Assembly: GCA_002778195.1 (NCBI GenBank)
Contig: PCDI01000006.1
Span: 1,307,950 to 1,371,949 of the forward strand
Length of the DNA: 64,000 nucleotides
From: Raffaelea ambrosiae
Taxonomy: Eukaryota; Ascomycota; Sordariomycetes; Ophiostomatales; Ophiostomataceae
Direction of reading: 5' to 3'
The position numbers and the translations under genes are program-made. Positions 40,864 through 50,791 of this stretch are shown piece by piece; position 1 is the first letter of the stretch; each line of letters begins with the position of its first letter. The notes below the pieces were generated by a model, which was not told the origin of the DNA, did no database searches, and saw only the letters and a list, made by a program, of their open reading frames with translations.

Positions 40864-42525
40864 TCACTCAATCTTCACCACCTGCGTCGCCGCATAGTGC
40901 CAGTACCGGTCGGCGCTGATGCGGCGCAGGTGCTTGCCCTTCCACAGCATGCCCAGAAAGGTCAGGCCAAAGGCGCACGCGAGCACGGCCACGGCCACAA
41001 AGGTGTTCTGCAGGCCGCAGCGCGCGATCCAGGGCGTGATGCCGTAGTTGAAGGCAAAGGACATGGTGTTGCGGCACAGGATCATGGACACGATGGACTC
41101 GCCGGCGATGGCGTGGAAGCAGTCGACGTTGTAGGCGAGGGCGTAGCTGCCGCCGCAGACGTTGCCGTAGCCCATGAGGACGGCGCCGACCAGCAGGACG
41201 GCCCAGTGCAGGCCGTGGGCGGCGCCGACGCCCCACAGCAGCAGGCCGGCGGGCATGAGCAGGCAGTAGAGCAGCAGGCCCCAGAGGCGCTGCTCGGGCT
41301 CGCGCAGGCCGCCGGCGCGGCGGGCAAACGCGAGGGCGCTGCGGTCGGCCAGCGGGCCGGACACGACGGCGGCCACGGCGGTGCCGATGAGGGGCGCGAC
41401 GTAGGACAGGCCGACGACCGAGGTGGAAAAGCCGTAGGGGGCGGACGACAGGATGGACGACGTGGTGGCGTTGTAGACATTGTACCAGGCCAGCGAGGAG
41501 CCGTACATGAAGCCGGCCCAGGTGACGTTGGGGAAGCGCACAAAGATGAGCAGCGGCCGGTAGGCCATGGTGAGGACCTGCCGGAGCGACAGGCCGTTGT
41601 ACGCGTAGGGCCGGATGCGCTGCCGGTACGGCTTGGCGGAGCCGAGCCCGGCGGCCGGCACGCGTGTCGCCGCGGCCACGGGGCGGGTGTCTGTGGTGGG
41701 GCTGTCGTCGCGGGAGTCGTCGCTCTTGGCGGCCATCGTTTCCGCGACGGCGGTGGGGACGACGGCCCCGACCCCGGCCTCGTGGGCAGACTCGACGGTG
41801 TCGGCTTCAAAGGTGGCGCGCGTGTACATGGTCTCTTCGTACAGGAAAAAGGCCAGGACCAGGTTCAGGGCCAGGATCAGGGCGGACCAGTGCTGCACCC
41901 ACTGCCAGCCGACGCCGTCGTTGACGAAGCCGGCGATCAGGGGCGCGACAAAGTTGCTGCCGCAGAGCACAAACATGTACCAGGCGATGAAGGCGCCGCG
42001 CTCGTGGGCAAAGAAGACGTCGGGCAGGCAGATCTCGGGCAGGACCTCGACGGGGGCGACGAGGGCGCCGTACAGACAGCGGCCGGCGGCCCAGGCCGGG
42101 TACGTGTGCATCCAGGCGGTCCACTCGCTGATGGCGACGCAGCCGGCCAGGCTGACGAGCAGGACGGGCCGGCGCCCAAAGGTGAGCGCCAGCGGCTGCC
42201 AGAGGAGGTTGGCCCAGCCGGCGAGCAAAAACAAAAACCCGGTGCCGTTGTTGAGCTGGGCCAGGGTCATGCCGGTGTCCTCGGCGATGGGCGTGAGCAC
42301 CGAGTAGACGGAGGCGCCGCCGATGCCGGTCGAAAACACGTAGAACAGGACGAGGCCGGCGTTGAGATACTTGCGGCTGCGCGACCAGTTGAGGGGGTCC
42401 TCGGGGTCGGACGAGGGCGCCGGGACGAGGATGATGTGGTGCTTCTCCGCCTCGACAATGTGGACGGTGCCGGGCGGCAGGGCCCGGTCGACGGTGGGAG
42501 GCACGTCGTCAACAGGCATGATCAA
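40864..42525 (-). CDS. MFS transporter, fungal drug/H+ antiporter-like (DPLNWS type)
   Basis: Single exon, 553 residues, starting MIMPVDD (a second in-frame ATG two codons later is equally possible). A cytosolic N-terminus carries the family signature SSDPEDPLNWSRSRKYLNAG, followed by about 12 hydrophobic helices. A charged, Thr/Ala-rich central loop (near EADTVESAHEAGVG) separates the two halves. LTFGRRPVLLVSLAG is the loop 2-3 motif and AEDTGMTLAQLNNGTG follows TM1, as in HOL1/DHA-type fungal porters for drugs, cations or metabolites. The substrate is not assigned. The TTATTTTTA array lies just past its 3' end. Confidence 0.9.
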   Translation of the reverse strand: MIMPVDDVPPTVDRALPPGTVHIVEAEKHHIILVPAPSSDPEDPLNWSRSRKYLNAGLVLFYVFSTGIGGASVYSVLTPIAEDTGMTLAQLNNGTGFLFLLAGWANLLWQPLALTFGRRPVLLVSLAGCVAISEWTAWMHTYPAWAAGRCLYGALVAPVEVLPEICLPDVFFAHERGAFIAWYMFVLCGSNFVAPLIAGFVNDGVGWQWVQHWSALILALNLVLAFFLYEETMYTRATFEADTVESAHEAGVGAVVPTAVAETMAAKSDDSRDDSPTTDTRPVAAATRVPAAGLGSAKPYRQRIRPYAYNGLSLRQVLTMAYRPLLIFVRFPNVTWAGFMYGSSLAWYNVYNATTSSILSSAPYGFSTSVVGLSYVAPLIGTAVAAVVSGPLADRSALAFARRAGGLREPEQRLWGLLLYCLLMPAGLLLWGVGAAHGLHWAVLLVGAVLMGYGNVCGGSYALAYNVDCFHAIAGESIVSMILCRNTMSFAFNYGITPWIARCGLQNTFVAVAVLACAFGLTFLGMLWKGKHLRRISADRYWHYAATQVVKIE

Positions 42526-43394
42526 ACAAGAGAAAAAGAATACGAGTGCATAGAAGATGGGTCGTTCTTGCTAGCGAAAATACGATACATTATTGCGGGA
42601 TTCCCGTCTTTTATGTGCGCGACGACGCAACCGGCAGGCGTGGACATACACCCAAAGATAACAGAGGGAGCCCAGTCGTCATGCAGAGTACGGCGGATTA
42701 TACGGAGGCGATACGGGCGGGCCGATCTCTCAGAGAAAAAAAAACCATTTATCGGGTTTGCGGTCTGTTGATGGCATCCCAGGCGCGGCATCTGTCTTCC
42801 TTTGTTATATGATTGGCCGTAGATTTGGAGACCCCGGTACCGAGCCGAGTCGGTGGTGCGGGGCTTGGCAAGCCGATGATAAGGTGGACCGTTTCGGGTG
42901 GCGGGCGTGGGCGTGTCTGGCAAGGCAGTATCTACAGTGGTGGTGTAGAAGACGAGGCAGCAGAAGCAGAGCCCGAAATGACAACAACACCCCCTGTAGC
43001 CCAGTTCCGTTCTTTGACTGACTGCCTGCTGTCAACACCCATGGCTCGTCCCAAGAGCTGTTTCTCGAATGCCCTTTTGATTGGAAGCCTCGCCCAATCC
43101 CCATCTGCCATGGCCCATACGAGTGGACGACGAATACCAGAGTCCATGGCCTTTTTGCATCTCTTGTTCGGCACCAGTGCCATGGCCTGCTTATACCAAG
43201 ACCTGCCAGTCGACGCCCAGACCAGCTTGCAGTAGACATGCCAGAGTCTGAAAGACTGTGGCACAACTTGTGTATTTTGATACTGTGGGGATGTCGTGAC
43301 GGTAGAAGGCACGCATTAGCCGCGACCTCAGCCTCGACGATGGACACTGTGGCCTAGACGGCCAGTTCTTCCAGTCGGTTGTCCGGCTGGTGCC

Positions 43395-43437
43395 TGCGAT
43401 GTCTTGGACCTGCAATGGTTTGGACCTGCAATGGTTT
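43395..43437. repeat. direct repeat TTGGACCTGCAATGGT, 16-bp period
   Basis: The unit appears twice in immediate succession, with a TTGGA start of a third copy. Function unknown. Confidence 0.75.
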
Positions 43438-43789
43438 GGAGGCTACGGTCAAGAGAGATTCACGCTCTCTTGCCAGCTGCTCGCAGACTGTAGACTCTCA
43501 CATGGCAATGGCAACATCCATGAAATCTGTCCGTGGAATCGCCATAGCATCACCATCTTATATGCGCCTGCCCACGCGTACACGAATGCAGCCGGTGAGC
43601 ATTGCGCAGCGATGGGCATTTGTATTTGTCGCCGTCCAGCGGCATCATCTGACTGCGGATGTGCTGGCAAGATGCAAGATAGCGTAGAGAATGGACGGGC
43701 AGAAGAACAGAGTCGCATTTGTGCAGATGTGAGATAGGATGCGATGTCGAAGAGGGGGGGGATTCGGAGCATAATAGGCTTCTGTAACA

Positions 43790-43945
43790 GGCTGGTCTAG
43801 CCCAGTAGAGTGTAGTGCTCTGATAAGCTCTGTGGTGCCCAGCTGGTCCCCAGCAGGCAGTAGCTATCCAGTAGCAGGCCAGCTCGCTTCAGTAGCTCCT
43901 GCCGCCGCAGTACTCCCTCGGTAGCACCCCAGCTCCTGCCCAATT
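43790..43945. repeat. imperfect CAG/CTG- and AGTAGC-rich segment
   Basis: Short words such as CCAGTAG, CAGTAGC, GTAGCTCCTGC and CCCAGCT recur irregularly on both strands. It may be an eroded repeat or mobile-element fragment, but no terminal inverted repeats or open frame were recognised. Confidence 0.35.
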
Positions 43946-44487
43946 CGTTGCCTAATAGGGAAAGGGACCATTTTCTTGAGGAAAGAGTGACTGACCCCTC
44001 GTGACAAGCGGCAAACCGGCAGCTGCTAGCGGACGGCCAGCACGCGCGATAGAGAGGCGACACGCCAAATTATGTGTAATGCGTTACCCAGTTAGGAAGG
44101 CAACCTTTGGCCCCAAAGCCGTTATCTTGGGAGCGCCCCATCATGCCGGGAAGCTTGGCCGGGGCGATGCACCGCGCATACATGGTGCGCCCCAAACCGT
44201 TTCGTCTGCGCTGGCTCTGCCTTTTGCCTCGGACCGTCGCAGGAGCTATTTAATCGTGTTGTGTCCTCCAGGAATGATAAGGATGGGCGACTGCAAGCAT
44301 ACAAAGTGAAGAAGAAAAGAAAAGAAGAAGAAAAGAAAAAGAAAAGAACGAGTCAAGAACAGGGAGGACCAAGAAAAGAAAGAAAAGACCAAGAGAAGAG
44401 ACCAGAAGACCAAGAGACCAGAAGCTCTCGTTTGCAAGCGCATCACGGGTTTCTCTCACTTCCCGGCTCACCACACACCCACTCACC

Positions 44488-46479
44488 ATGGGCTCAACAG
44501 AAGAGCCGGCCTACCTGCAGGCCGCGGCCGCGAAGCGCGCGCGCCAGGCCGCCCTCATCCCGGCCGAGTGGCGCCTGGCCACCGTGCCGTCGGTCGAGGC
44601 GGCCCCCGACGCGCTGGCCTACCTCCGCACGACCGCGCATCTGCTCACCGACGAGGAGCGCGCCATCACCGAGACGGACGACGCCACGGTGCTGCTGGCG
44701 CAGATGGCGGCCGGCACGCTGTCGTCGCTGGCGGTGGTGCGGGCCTTTGCCAAGCGCGCCGCGCTCGCCCACCAGCTGACCAACTGCCTGACGGAGATCT
44801 TCTTCGAGGAGGCCTTTGCCGAGGCCGCGCGCCTCGACCGCGTGCTCGCCGAGACCGGCCGGACGGTCGGGCCGCTGCACGGCCTGCCGGTCAGTCTCAA
44901 GGACCCGATCGACGTCCAGGGCCAAGACACGACCGTGGGTGGGTGCCTCCCCCCCCTCCTCCACACTCTGTTTGGCATCCCATCGCTGACCATGACCCCC
45001 AGGCTGGGTCGGCCTCATTGGCAAGCCGGCGGCCAAGGACGCCGTGGCCGCGGCCACGCTGCGCAAGCTCGGCGCCGTCTTGTACGTCAAGACCAACGTG
45101 CCCCAATCCATGATGGTCAGTCTTGCGTCCTCGTTCCGTCCTCGTTTTTTTGGTCCTCGTTTTTTTGGTCCTCGTTTCTTTTGGTCCTCGCTTCGCTCGT
45201 TTTCTTGTCCTCGCTTCTCTCGCTCGCTCGCTCACTTCGCACCTAGATGTCCGACTCGTACAACCACGTCTTTGGCCAGAACGTCAACCAGCGCAACCGC
45301 CACCTCATCTCCGGCGGCTCCTCCGGCGGCGAGGCCTCCCTTGTCGGCGCCCGCGGCAGCATCCTCGGCATCGGCACCGACATCGGCGGCTCCGTCCGCA
45401 TCCCCGCCGGCCTCTGCGGCATCTACGGCTTCATGCCCTCCACCACTCGCCAGCCCTACGCCCGCGGCGGCCTGCGCCAGCGCGGTGTCCTGTCCTTTGC
45501 CGGGCCGCTCGCTACCAGCATCGAGACCATCGAGGCCTACATGGCCGCCCTGCCGTCGGCCCGGCCGTGGGTCCGCGATCCCAAGGCCGCGCCGATCCCG
45601 TGGCTCACCGAGAAGTGCACCCTGCCGGCCGGGACCAAGCTCAGGGTGGGCTACATTCTGGACGACGGCCTGGTGAAGCCGCAGCCGCCCGCGGCGCGGG
45701 CGGTCGAGGAGGTGGTGGCGGCGCTGAAGAAGGCGGGACACGAGGGTATGTTTTTTTTTTTTTTTTTTTTTTGTTTGCCTTGCGTTTTCTATCTTCTGTC
45801 TTGTGTTCTTTCCTGTGCTCTTCTGCCGATTCTTTCTAACATCCCCAGTCCTCCCCTGGGATGCTTCCTCCCACGCGCAGGCCTACGATATCTGGGAAAA
45901 GATCATCCTGTCCGACGGCGGCGCCGGCTGCAAGAAGCTGTGCGAGCTGTCGGGCGAGCCGCTGGTCGAGGGCATGCTGGTGGGCACGGAGGCGAACCTG
46001 CTGACGACGGCGGAGCTGCACCAGACGCTGGCGGACCAGTACGACTACGAGGTCGAGTACATGCGGCGGTGGGACGAGGAGGCGATGGACGTGCTCATCA
46101 TGCCGGTGACGCCGTACGTCGGCTACAAGCCGTGGACCTGGGTCAAGTCGCACCAGTGCTGCGGCTACACGAGCATCTGGAACCTGGTCGACTGGCCGTG
46201 TCTGACCGTGCCCGTCACCGAGGCGTCGCGCGACAAGGACGGCACCCTGCCGGCCGACTGGGTGGCCCACGAGCCGCGCAACAAGGCGGACACCTTCAAC
46301 AAGGAGCAGTGTGAGTGAACCTTCCGATGAAGACCCCCCAAGAGAACCATGCCTCTGACAAAGTAGACGACATCAACCTCGTGGATGGCATGCCCGTGGG
46401 CGTGCAGGTGATTTGCGGAAAGTACGAGGACGAAAAGTGCATTGCCGTGGCCAAGCTGCTCAAGGAGCTGCTGAAATAA
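44488..46479 (+). CDS. amidase-signature hydrolase (acetamidase-like), 5 exons
   Basis: Exons 44488-44938, 45003-45115, 45247-45745, 45849-46310, 46367-46479; 1638 nt, 545 residues, phases consistent. The Ser-cisSer-Lys triad is visible as Lys138 (PVSLKDPID), Ser213 (ISGGSSGGEAS) and Ser237 (GTDIGGSVRIPAG); the spacings of 75 and 24 equal those of mammalian FAAH (Lys142, Ser217, Ser241). Fungal acetamidases of about 540-550 residues hydrolyse short amides to acid and ammonia in the cytosol. The substrate range cannot be read. Intron 2 contains a CCTCG/TTCGCTCG repeat and intron 3 a run of about 20 T. Confidence 0.92.
45120..45240 (+). repeat. intronic TCCTCG-(T)n and CTTCGCTCG repeat
   Basis: Intron 2 of the amidase is composed of repeated GGTCCTCGTTT(C/T)TTT units passing into CCTCGCTTCGCTCG and CTCGCTCGCTCG. 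It resembles the intronic repeat of the Zn2Cys6 gene at 29955-30115. Confidence 0.8.
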
Positions 46480-46988
46480 AAATAGACAAGCATTCTAAAG
46501 AAATAAAACAAACATTGCATGAGCATGCGTTCTCCCTGGCATATGCTTGGGCCCGTGGTCTTTCCAGGCAAAGAAAAGAGCAATGGCAGGGAGGCAGACG
46601 ATTTCAGGGGCCTGTCACAAACAGAGGCGCAGTGTTCTTCCATGCCAGGCAAGAATTGGACATACATCTGAATGTCCGAGGCCGGAACAGTGCCCGTTCC
46701 CTGGTCTTTGGCTTTTCCTAGCTTATGTCCCTTGACGCTTATCCCTTCCAGCAACACAACTCCTGCTTTCGTCGATTTCTTGGAGGCGTTGGCTTGCAGA
46801 GTTTCCTGCGTCTTTGTTCTGCCTCCCTTCTGGAAACACACAGGTTCCTTGTGCACGGCCGGCTGCCACCATCTTGGCGTGCCCCAAAGGACAAGTCATC
46901 GACAAGAATGGCTTGGATCCGCCCCGACAAGATTCTCGTCCACAGACATCCACGTTCGAGACAGAAACATGAAGCACATGAAGCAAAA
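46480..46988. other. intergenic, leader of secreted paralogue 3
   Basis: About 510 bases. The frame of the secreted protein is open upstream to an ATG at 46725, but that stretch has no signal-peptide character, so I treat it as untranslated. Confidence 0.5.
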
Positions 46989-48191
46989 ATGGGATTTTCA
47001 GTCAGCTCCATCACTGTGCTTCTCGCAAGCCCGTTCGTGCCGCTGTGCATGGCCATCCCACACGACGGCCGCCACTCTCCTGCCCCGGCCGACCGGCCTC
47101 CGCTCGAGGCACGCGCCGACGGCAACCACACCAACACCATCAACACCACCGCGCTCGGCTGGTATGCCGGCATGCGGTGGACCACCGCCGACGACCTCAA
47201 AAAGAGCCTGATCCGGGTCGCCAACACTAGCGATGCCGTCCAGGGCTGCGACGCGACGGCGGGCGGCACCAAGGCCGGCCCGGTCTTTGACTGCGTCAAC
47301 GATCTCGTGGCCTCCCTGGTCGCCATCGGGCAGGGCGCGCGGTACATGTTCTCGTCGTCCCAGGCGGCCGGCTGGATCGTGGACATGGTGGACCTGGAGT
47401 CGCCCGTCAATTCCGCCGAGGTCGGCATGGTGGCGTTCCTGGATCCCCAGGACGTGAAAGGGCGGGACGCGCGAGGCACAGCGCCTACCCAGCAGGCGCC
47501 GGTGCCGACCCGCACCGGGACCCGGCCGCGCCTCGCGCCCTCAACCTACCAGCGCGTCCACGAGCAGCTGCTCCGCCGGTGGCTCCACGCGACCTACGGC
47601 GGTGTCCGCTTCGTGGGCTACGTCCCGGCGGGCCACCACCTCGGTCGACGCCGAGCCCGTGACGACGGCGACAACGACGGCGACGACGACGACGGCGACG
47701 ACGACTACCTGCATCCGCATGCACCCGTGTTCCGCTTCCGGCATCCACGGCACGGCCTGGTGGATCTGGCCGTCCGGCAACGCAAGACCAGCTCGCATTT
47801 CACGCTGCGCTACGCCCACGAAGACGACAAAGAGACGCGGCCCACCAAGACAAGGGCCAGCCCCCTGGCCGCGCGGACGATGCTGTACGACGGCCACACC
47901 AACAACATCACGCTGGCGGCCCGCTTCGACAACCAGGTCGCGCACACCGACGCGTGCTACCCGGCGTTTGACGAGAACGACGCCTACACCTATCTGCAGG
48001 GGGCGATTCGGTGCTACACGGGCGGCACGTGGCCGGACGGGTCGGTTCTCAAGATCCAGCTGTTTGACGCGACCTGCAGGACCACGATGGGGTATGTGCA
48101 TGTGGGCTTTCTGGTGGACGGGGCGGTGCGGACGGGGATGGAGCGGCTGCAGGCGACCGAAACGCCGCTCCGGGAGTGTACGAAAAGCTGA
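46989..48191 (+). CDS. secreted protein, six-cysteine paralogue family, member 3
   Basis: Single exon, 400 residues from MGFSVSSITVLLASPFVPLC, a good signal peptide; the upstream in-frame ATG at 46725 would bury it behind 88 residues. Family blocks: a Cys-loop-Cys (QGCDATAGG to FDCVND) followed by SLVAIGQGARYMF and GWIVD, HPHAPVFRFRHPRHGLVDLA, DACYPAFDEND, AIRCYTGGTWPDGS, FDATCRTTMGYVHVGFLVDG and a terminal Cys. It lacks the WQPDDFDW block and is the most diverged of the three. An Asp-rich insert (DDGDNDGDDDDGDDD) precedes the HPHAP block. The function is unknown. Confidence 0.8.
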   Translation: MGFSVSSITVLLASPFVPLCMAIPHDGRHSPAPADRPPLEARADGNHTNTINTTALGWYAGMRWTTADDLKKSLIRVANTSDAVQGCDATAGGTKAGPVFDCVNDLVASLVAIGQGARYMFSSSQAAGWIVDMVDLESPVNSAEVGMVAFLDPQDVKGRDARGTAPTQQAPVPTRTGTRPRLAPSTYQRVHEQLLRRWLHATYGGVRFVGYVPAGHHLGRRRARDDGDNDGDDDDGDDDYLHPHAPVFRFRHPRHGLVDLAVRQRKTSSHFTLRYAHEDDKETRPTKTRASPLAARTMLYDGHTNNITLAARFDNQVAHTDACYPAFDENDAYTYLQGAIRCYTGGTWPDGSVLKIQLFDATCRTTMGYVHVGFLVDGAVRTGMERLQATETPLRECTKS

Positions 48192-48577
48192 GGCGGCCGT
48201 GCATGGGCACGTTTCCGGGAGGCAGGGAGAGAGGGGAGACGCAGGACTGCATAGCGGTCATTCTCGAGGTTAGGGACTTGTGTGGCGTTCCGCCAGTCGT
48301 AGTGCAACAGGATCATTTGTGTTCTCTTGTGTCTGGAACCGTCTGCTACGCTGACACCCTCCTTGGCACGCCTCGATCGGATGGGTCGTCCAGAACAGGC
48401 ACGGCTCCCTGCATGGTATATTTTCTTGTGTCTTGCATCTACCCTGAATACGTCTCCGACGACACTTTCCATTCCCGCACGCATCCCGTACACTCAAAGA
48501 CAAGACGACCTCCCTCCACAGCCGGACAAAGTCGTTGTGCAAACACTTGGAAAAGACACATACCCACACGCACGCCT
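48192..48577. other. convergent intergenic region
   Basis: 386 bases between the stop codons of two converging secreted-protein genes. No coding pattern was seen. Confidence 0.5.
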
Positions 48578-49333
48578 TCAACACGTGTCCGGCCAGTCCT
48601 TGACCTTTTGCATAAAGCCCGTGATCTTCACGCGGGTGTTGTTCTCGGGAAAGCGGATGTACCCGTTGCGGTTGAAGCTGTTGTTGCACGTGGACGTCAG
48701 GTTGCGGCAGCCGATGAACATGCCGTAGTCGTAGACGGCGTAGTCGTGGCAGAAGTTGAGGTTCGACAGCGTAAAGTAGCAGCTGCGGACCTGCCACGTG
48801 ATCCAGCCGCTCTTGGGCAGCTGGCGCTGGGTGTCGCGCGTGTTCCAGATGGAGTTGCACACGGCCTCGCAGTCGGCGTGCTCGGGGATGCCGACCGTCG
48901 CGTTGGTGTCTTCGCAGTACCACTCGCTGTGCGGGTAGATGTCGCTGGGCTTGCCGCGCCCGGCCACGGCCGTCGACCGGTAGAAGCGGTTGCCCGCGGC
49001 CGCCCGGGCCCCGTCGAGGAGGAGGCGCTTGACCATGTCGAAAGCAGGCCGCCATCGCTCCATCCAACGGCGGCGCGGCGCCGCCTTCGTCGCGGGCACG
49101 GGCCGCGTCACGACGGCCCCGCCCGCCACAACCCCGCCACCCACAGGGCCCATCTGGGCCGGCTGCGCCTGGCCGAGGCTGTCGCGGACAAAGACGCCCG
49201 AGGTGGGCTCCGGCCCCGTGCCCGTGATCACGGTCACCACCGCTCCCGGGGCGGCCTCGGCCGTGCTCACGGCCGCCCAGGCTGCGCAAGCCAAGAGGTA
49301 GCCGAGCAGGACGGTGCTGTTGAGAAGAGTCAT
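48578..49333 (-). CDS. secreted eight-cysteine protein, function unknown
   Basis: Single exon, 251 residues, from MTLLNSTVLLGYLLACAAWA, a clear signal peptide with a likely cleavage after AEA (about residue 27). The frame is open much further upstream (to 49804), but that would bury the signal sequence. A Pro/Gly/Arg-rich linker and a basic helix are followed by a C-terminal domain with eight cysteines (YC, DC, VC, SC, FC, GC, TC, TC) and several N-glycosylation sequons (NAT, NLT, NNS, NNT). ITWQVRSCYFTLSNLNFC is its most distinctive stretch. It does not align with the six-cysteine family. Four disulfides are plausible. No family is recognised; a secreted effector or wall protein is possible. 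Confidence 0.78.
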   Translation of the reverse strand: MTLLNSTVLLGYLLACAAWAAVSTAEAAPGAVVTVITGTGPEPTSGVFVRDSLGQAQPAQMGPVGGGVVAGGAVVTRPVPATKAAPRRRWMERWRPAFDMVKRLLLDGARAAAGNRFYRSTAVAGRGKPSDIYPHSEWYCEDTNATVGIPEHADCEAVCNSIWNTRDTQRQLPKSGWITWQVRSCYFTLSNLNFCHDYAVYDYGMFIGCRNLTSTCNNSFNRNGYIRFPENNTRVKITGFMQKVKDWPDTC

Positions 49334-49402
49334 TTTTGTTGGACGAGACGAGGAAAGAGGAGGAAAGTATTTTTGTTGGACGAGACGAGGAAAGAGGAGG
49401 AA
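49332..49402. repeat. 37-bp tandem duplication in the leader of the eight-cysteine gene
   Basis: A 34-bp identical segment beginning ATTTTTGTTGGACGAGACGA occurs at 49332-49365 and 49369-49402. The proximal copy overlaps the ATG (minus strand, 49333-49331), so the duplication lies in the 5' untranslated region and touches the start context. Confidence 0.9.
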
Positions 49403-50791
49403 TGTGATACAAAGTGATCCAATGCTTTGTTTCTGGTGTGTAGTGCAGGCCACTGGGAATTCGATGGCTCGTCCAAAGTCGGGACCTCTGTGGCAGCCTC
49501 TGTTCGTCCGTGAGGGAGAACGGCCACGCCCTTTATAGCCCAGACTCGCTTCACATCGGCCCAGGGAGGCGATGGCCATGCTCCTCGCGCGCGTCCATGC
49601 TGGTCTGTTCGCTGGTCCGGATGGAGCGAGAGTTTCTGTCGTCTTGCAAGCAGCAACGAAAAGCAACGGTCGTCTTCCGAGCCCAATAGCAGGAACTGCG
49701 TCCGATCTAGGGATACACGAGGCCTTGCTCCGAAACGCCGGTGGCTGCCCACAATGGATGATGGGGCCGCGTAGACACCGATGGGAGGAACAAGGTGCAC
49801 GCACACTGGGTTCGTATACGAACGAGGCGGAGGAGCCAGACGAAACAAACGATCACGAAATTGCGACCGCATACCAAAATGGTCCACAAAGGCGATGGCG
49901 ACGGGTCGTACATATTGTTCCCCCCCTGCACAATGGTGCCTGTTTGGGCTGGTCAAACACGGTCGGATTCAGCACGGCTGTGTCAAGGGAGCCTCGCTTT
50001 GAGCTCGGTTCACGTGCAGCCACCGTGTGTCGCCAACTGATCACCTTCCGGCGGCGCTTCCTTACGATTGTTCAGGCTTTCTGTCCACATTCCGCCTGGA
50101 CAAGCCAAGACGGACTGCGTGCCTACACGAACTCGGGGACAGCGAGCCAAGAAAATGTGAAACGACACAGCTGCTGGAGAACGCGGCATGTCGCCCCTCG
50201 AGAAGAGAACAAAAAATAGAAACGTCGACCAACACGATGTTGGGGGGGGGTACGCAATACGCTGATGCACGCAAGAAGGGAGAATAGATCCGAGTCGGTC
50301 CGGAGGCAGTGCGATGCCAATCAGGTCAAGTTCTGACAGACGAGAAACGACTCGGCGGGTTTTGCTTTCCATCGGCGCCTAGTCCGTCTCTGCTTAATCA
50401 AACAACCCACCAAAAACGGGAGTACGAACCTGGTGGCGCGAGTGAGTTAACCCCGAAATGGCCGGCAGCCAACTCCGGAATCTCGGAGTCAACTCCTTTG
50501 GGACACGGAAAGACCGGAGTGGGCGTCCGCTCGCGAAACCACCCCCTTTGTGTTCGGCCGTCCACGGCGTATGGTCACGTATTTCGGCCTGACAAGTCTC
50601 GAGGGAAAAGGGGACTGCCAAGACATGCATGGTCTACGGTATGAAAGAGCTATAATAGGATCGTCTCCCACAACAAACGCGCCCATTCGACCCGTCCAAA
50701 GCCAAGATTCACCCTCTCCTATGCACACAGGAACCGAGCATACCAAACTAACCAACCCGTATCCACCGAAAAAAAAATAAAAAACAACACC
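49403..50791. promoter_or_regulatory. divergent intergenic region (eight-cysteine gene / SDR), 1.4 kb
   Basis: Head-to-head genes flank it. Open frames on both strands show no conserved motifs. A short A-rich stretch precedes the SDR start. Regulatory content is inferred only. Confidence 0.4.

Larger units (their letters stand above)
42526..44487. other. 2-kb region without a supported gene
   Basis: Between the divergent MFS and amidase genes. I found no conserved coding segment. It contains a 16-bp-period direct repeat (43395-43437), a CAG/CTG-rich segment (about 43790-43945) of unusual texture, and a purine-rich tract (44305-44425) in the amidase 5' leader. Confidence 0.5.

Noticed and set aside
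40468..42771. 767-codon plus-strand frame opposite the DPLNWS-type MFS gene
   Set aside because: It includes a Phe/Tyr/Leu run translated from the TTATTTTTA array and no family motif.
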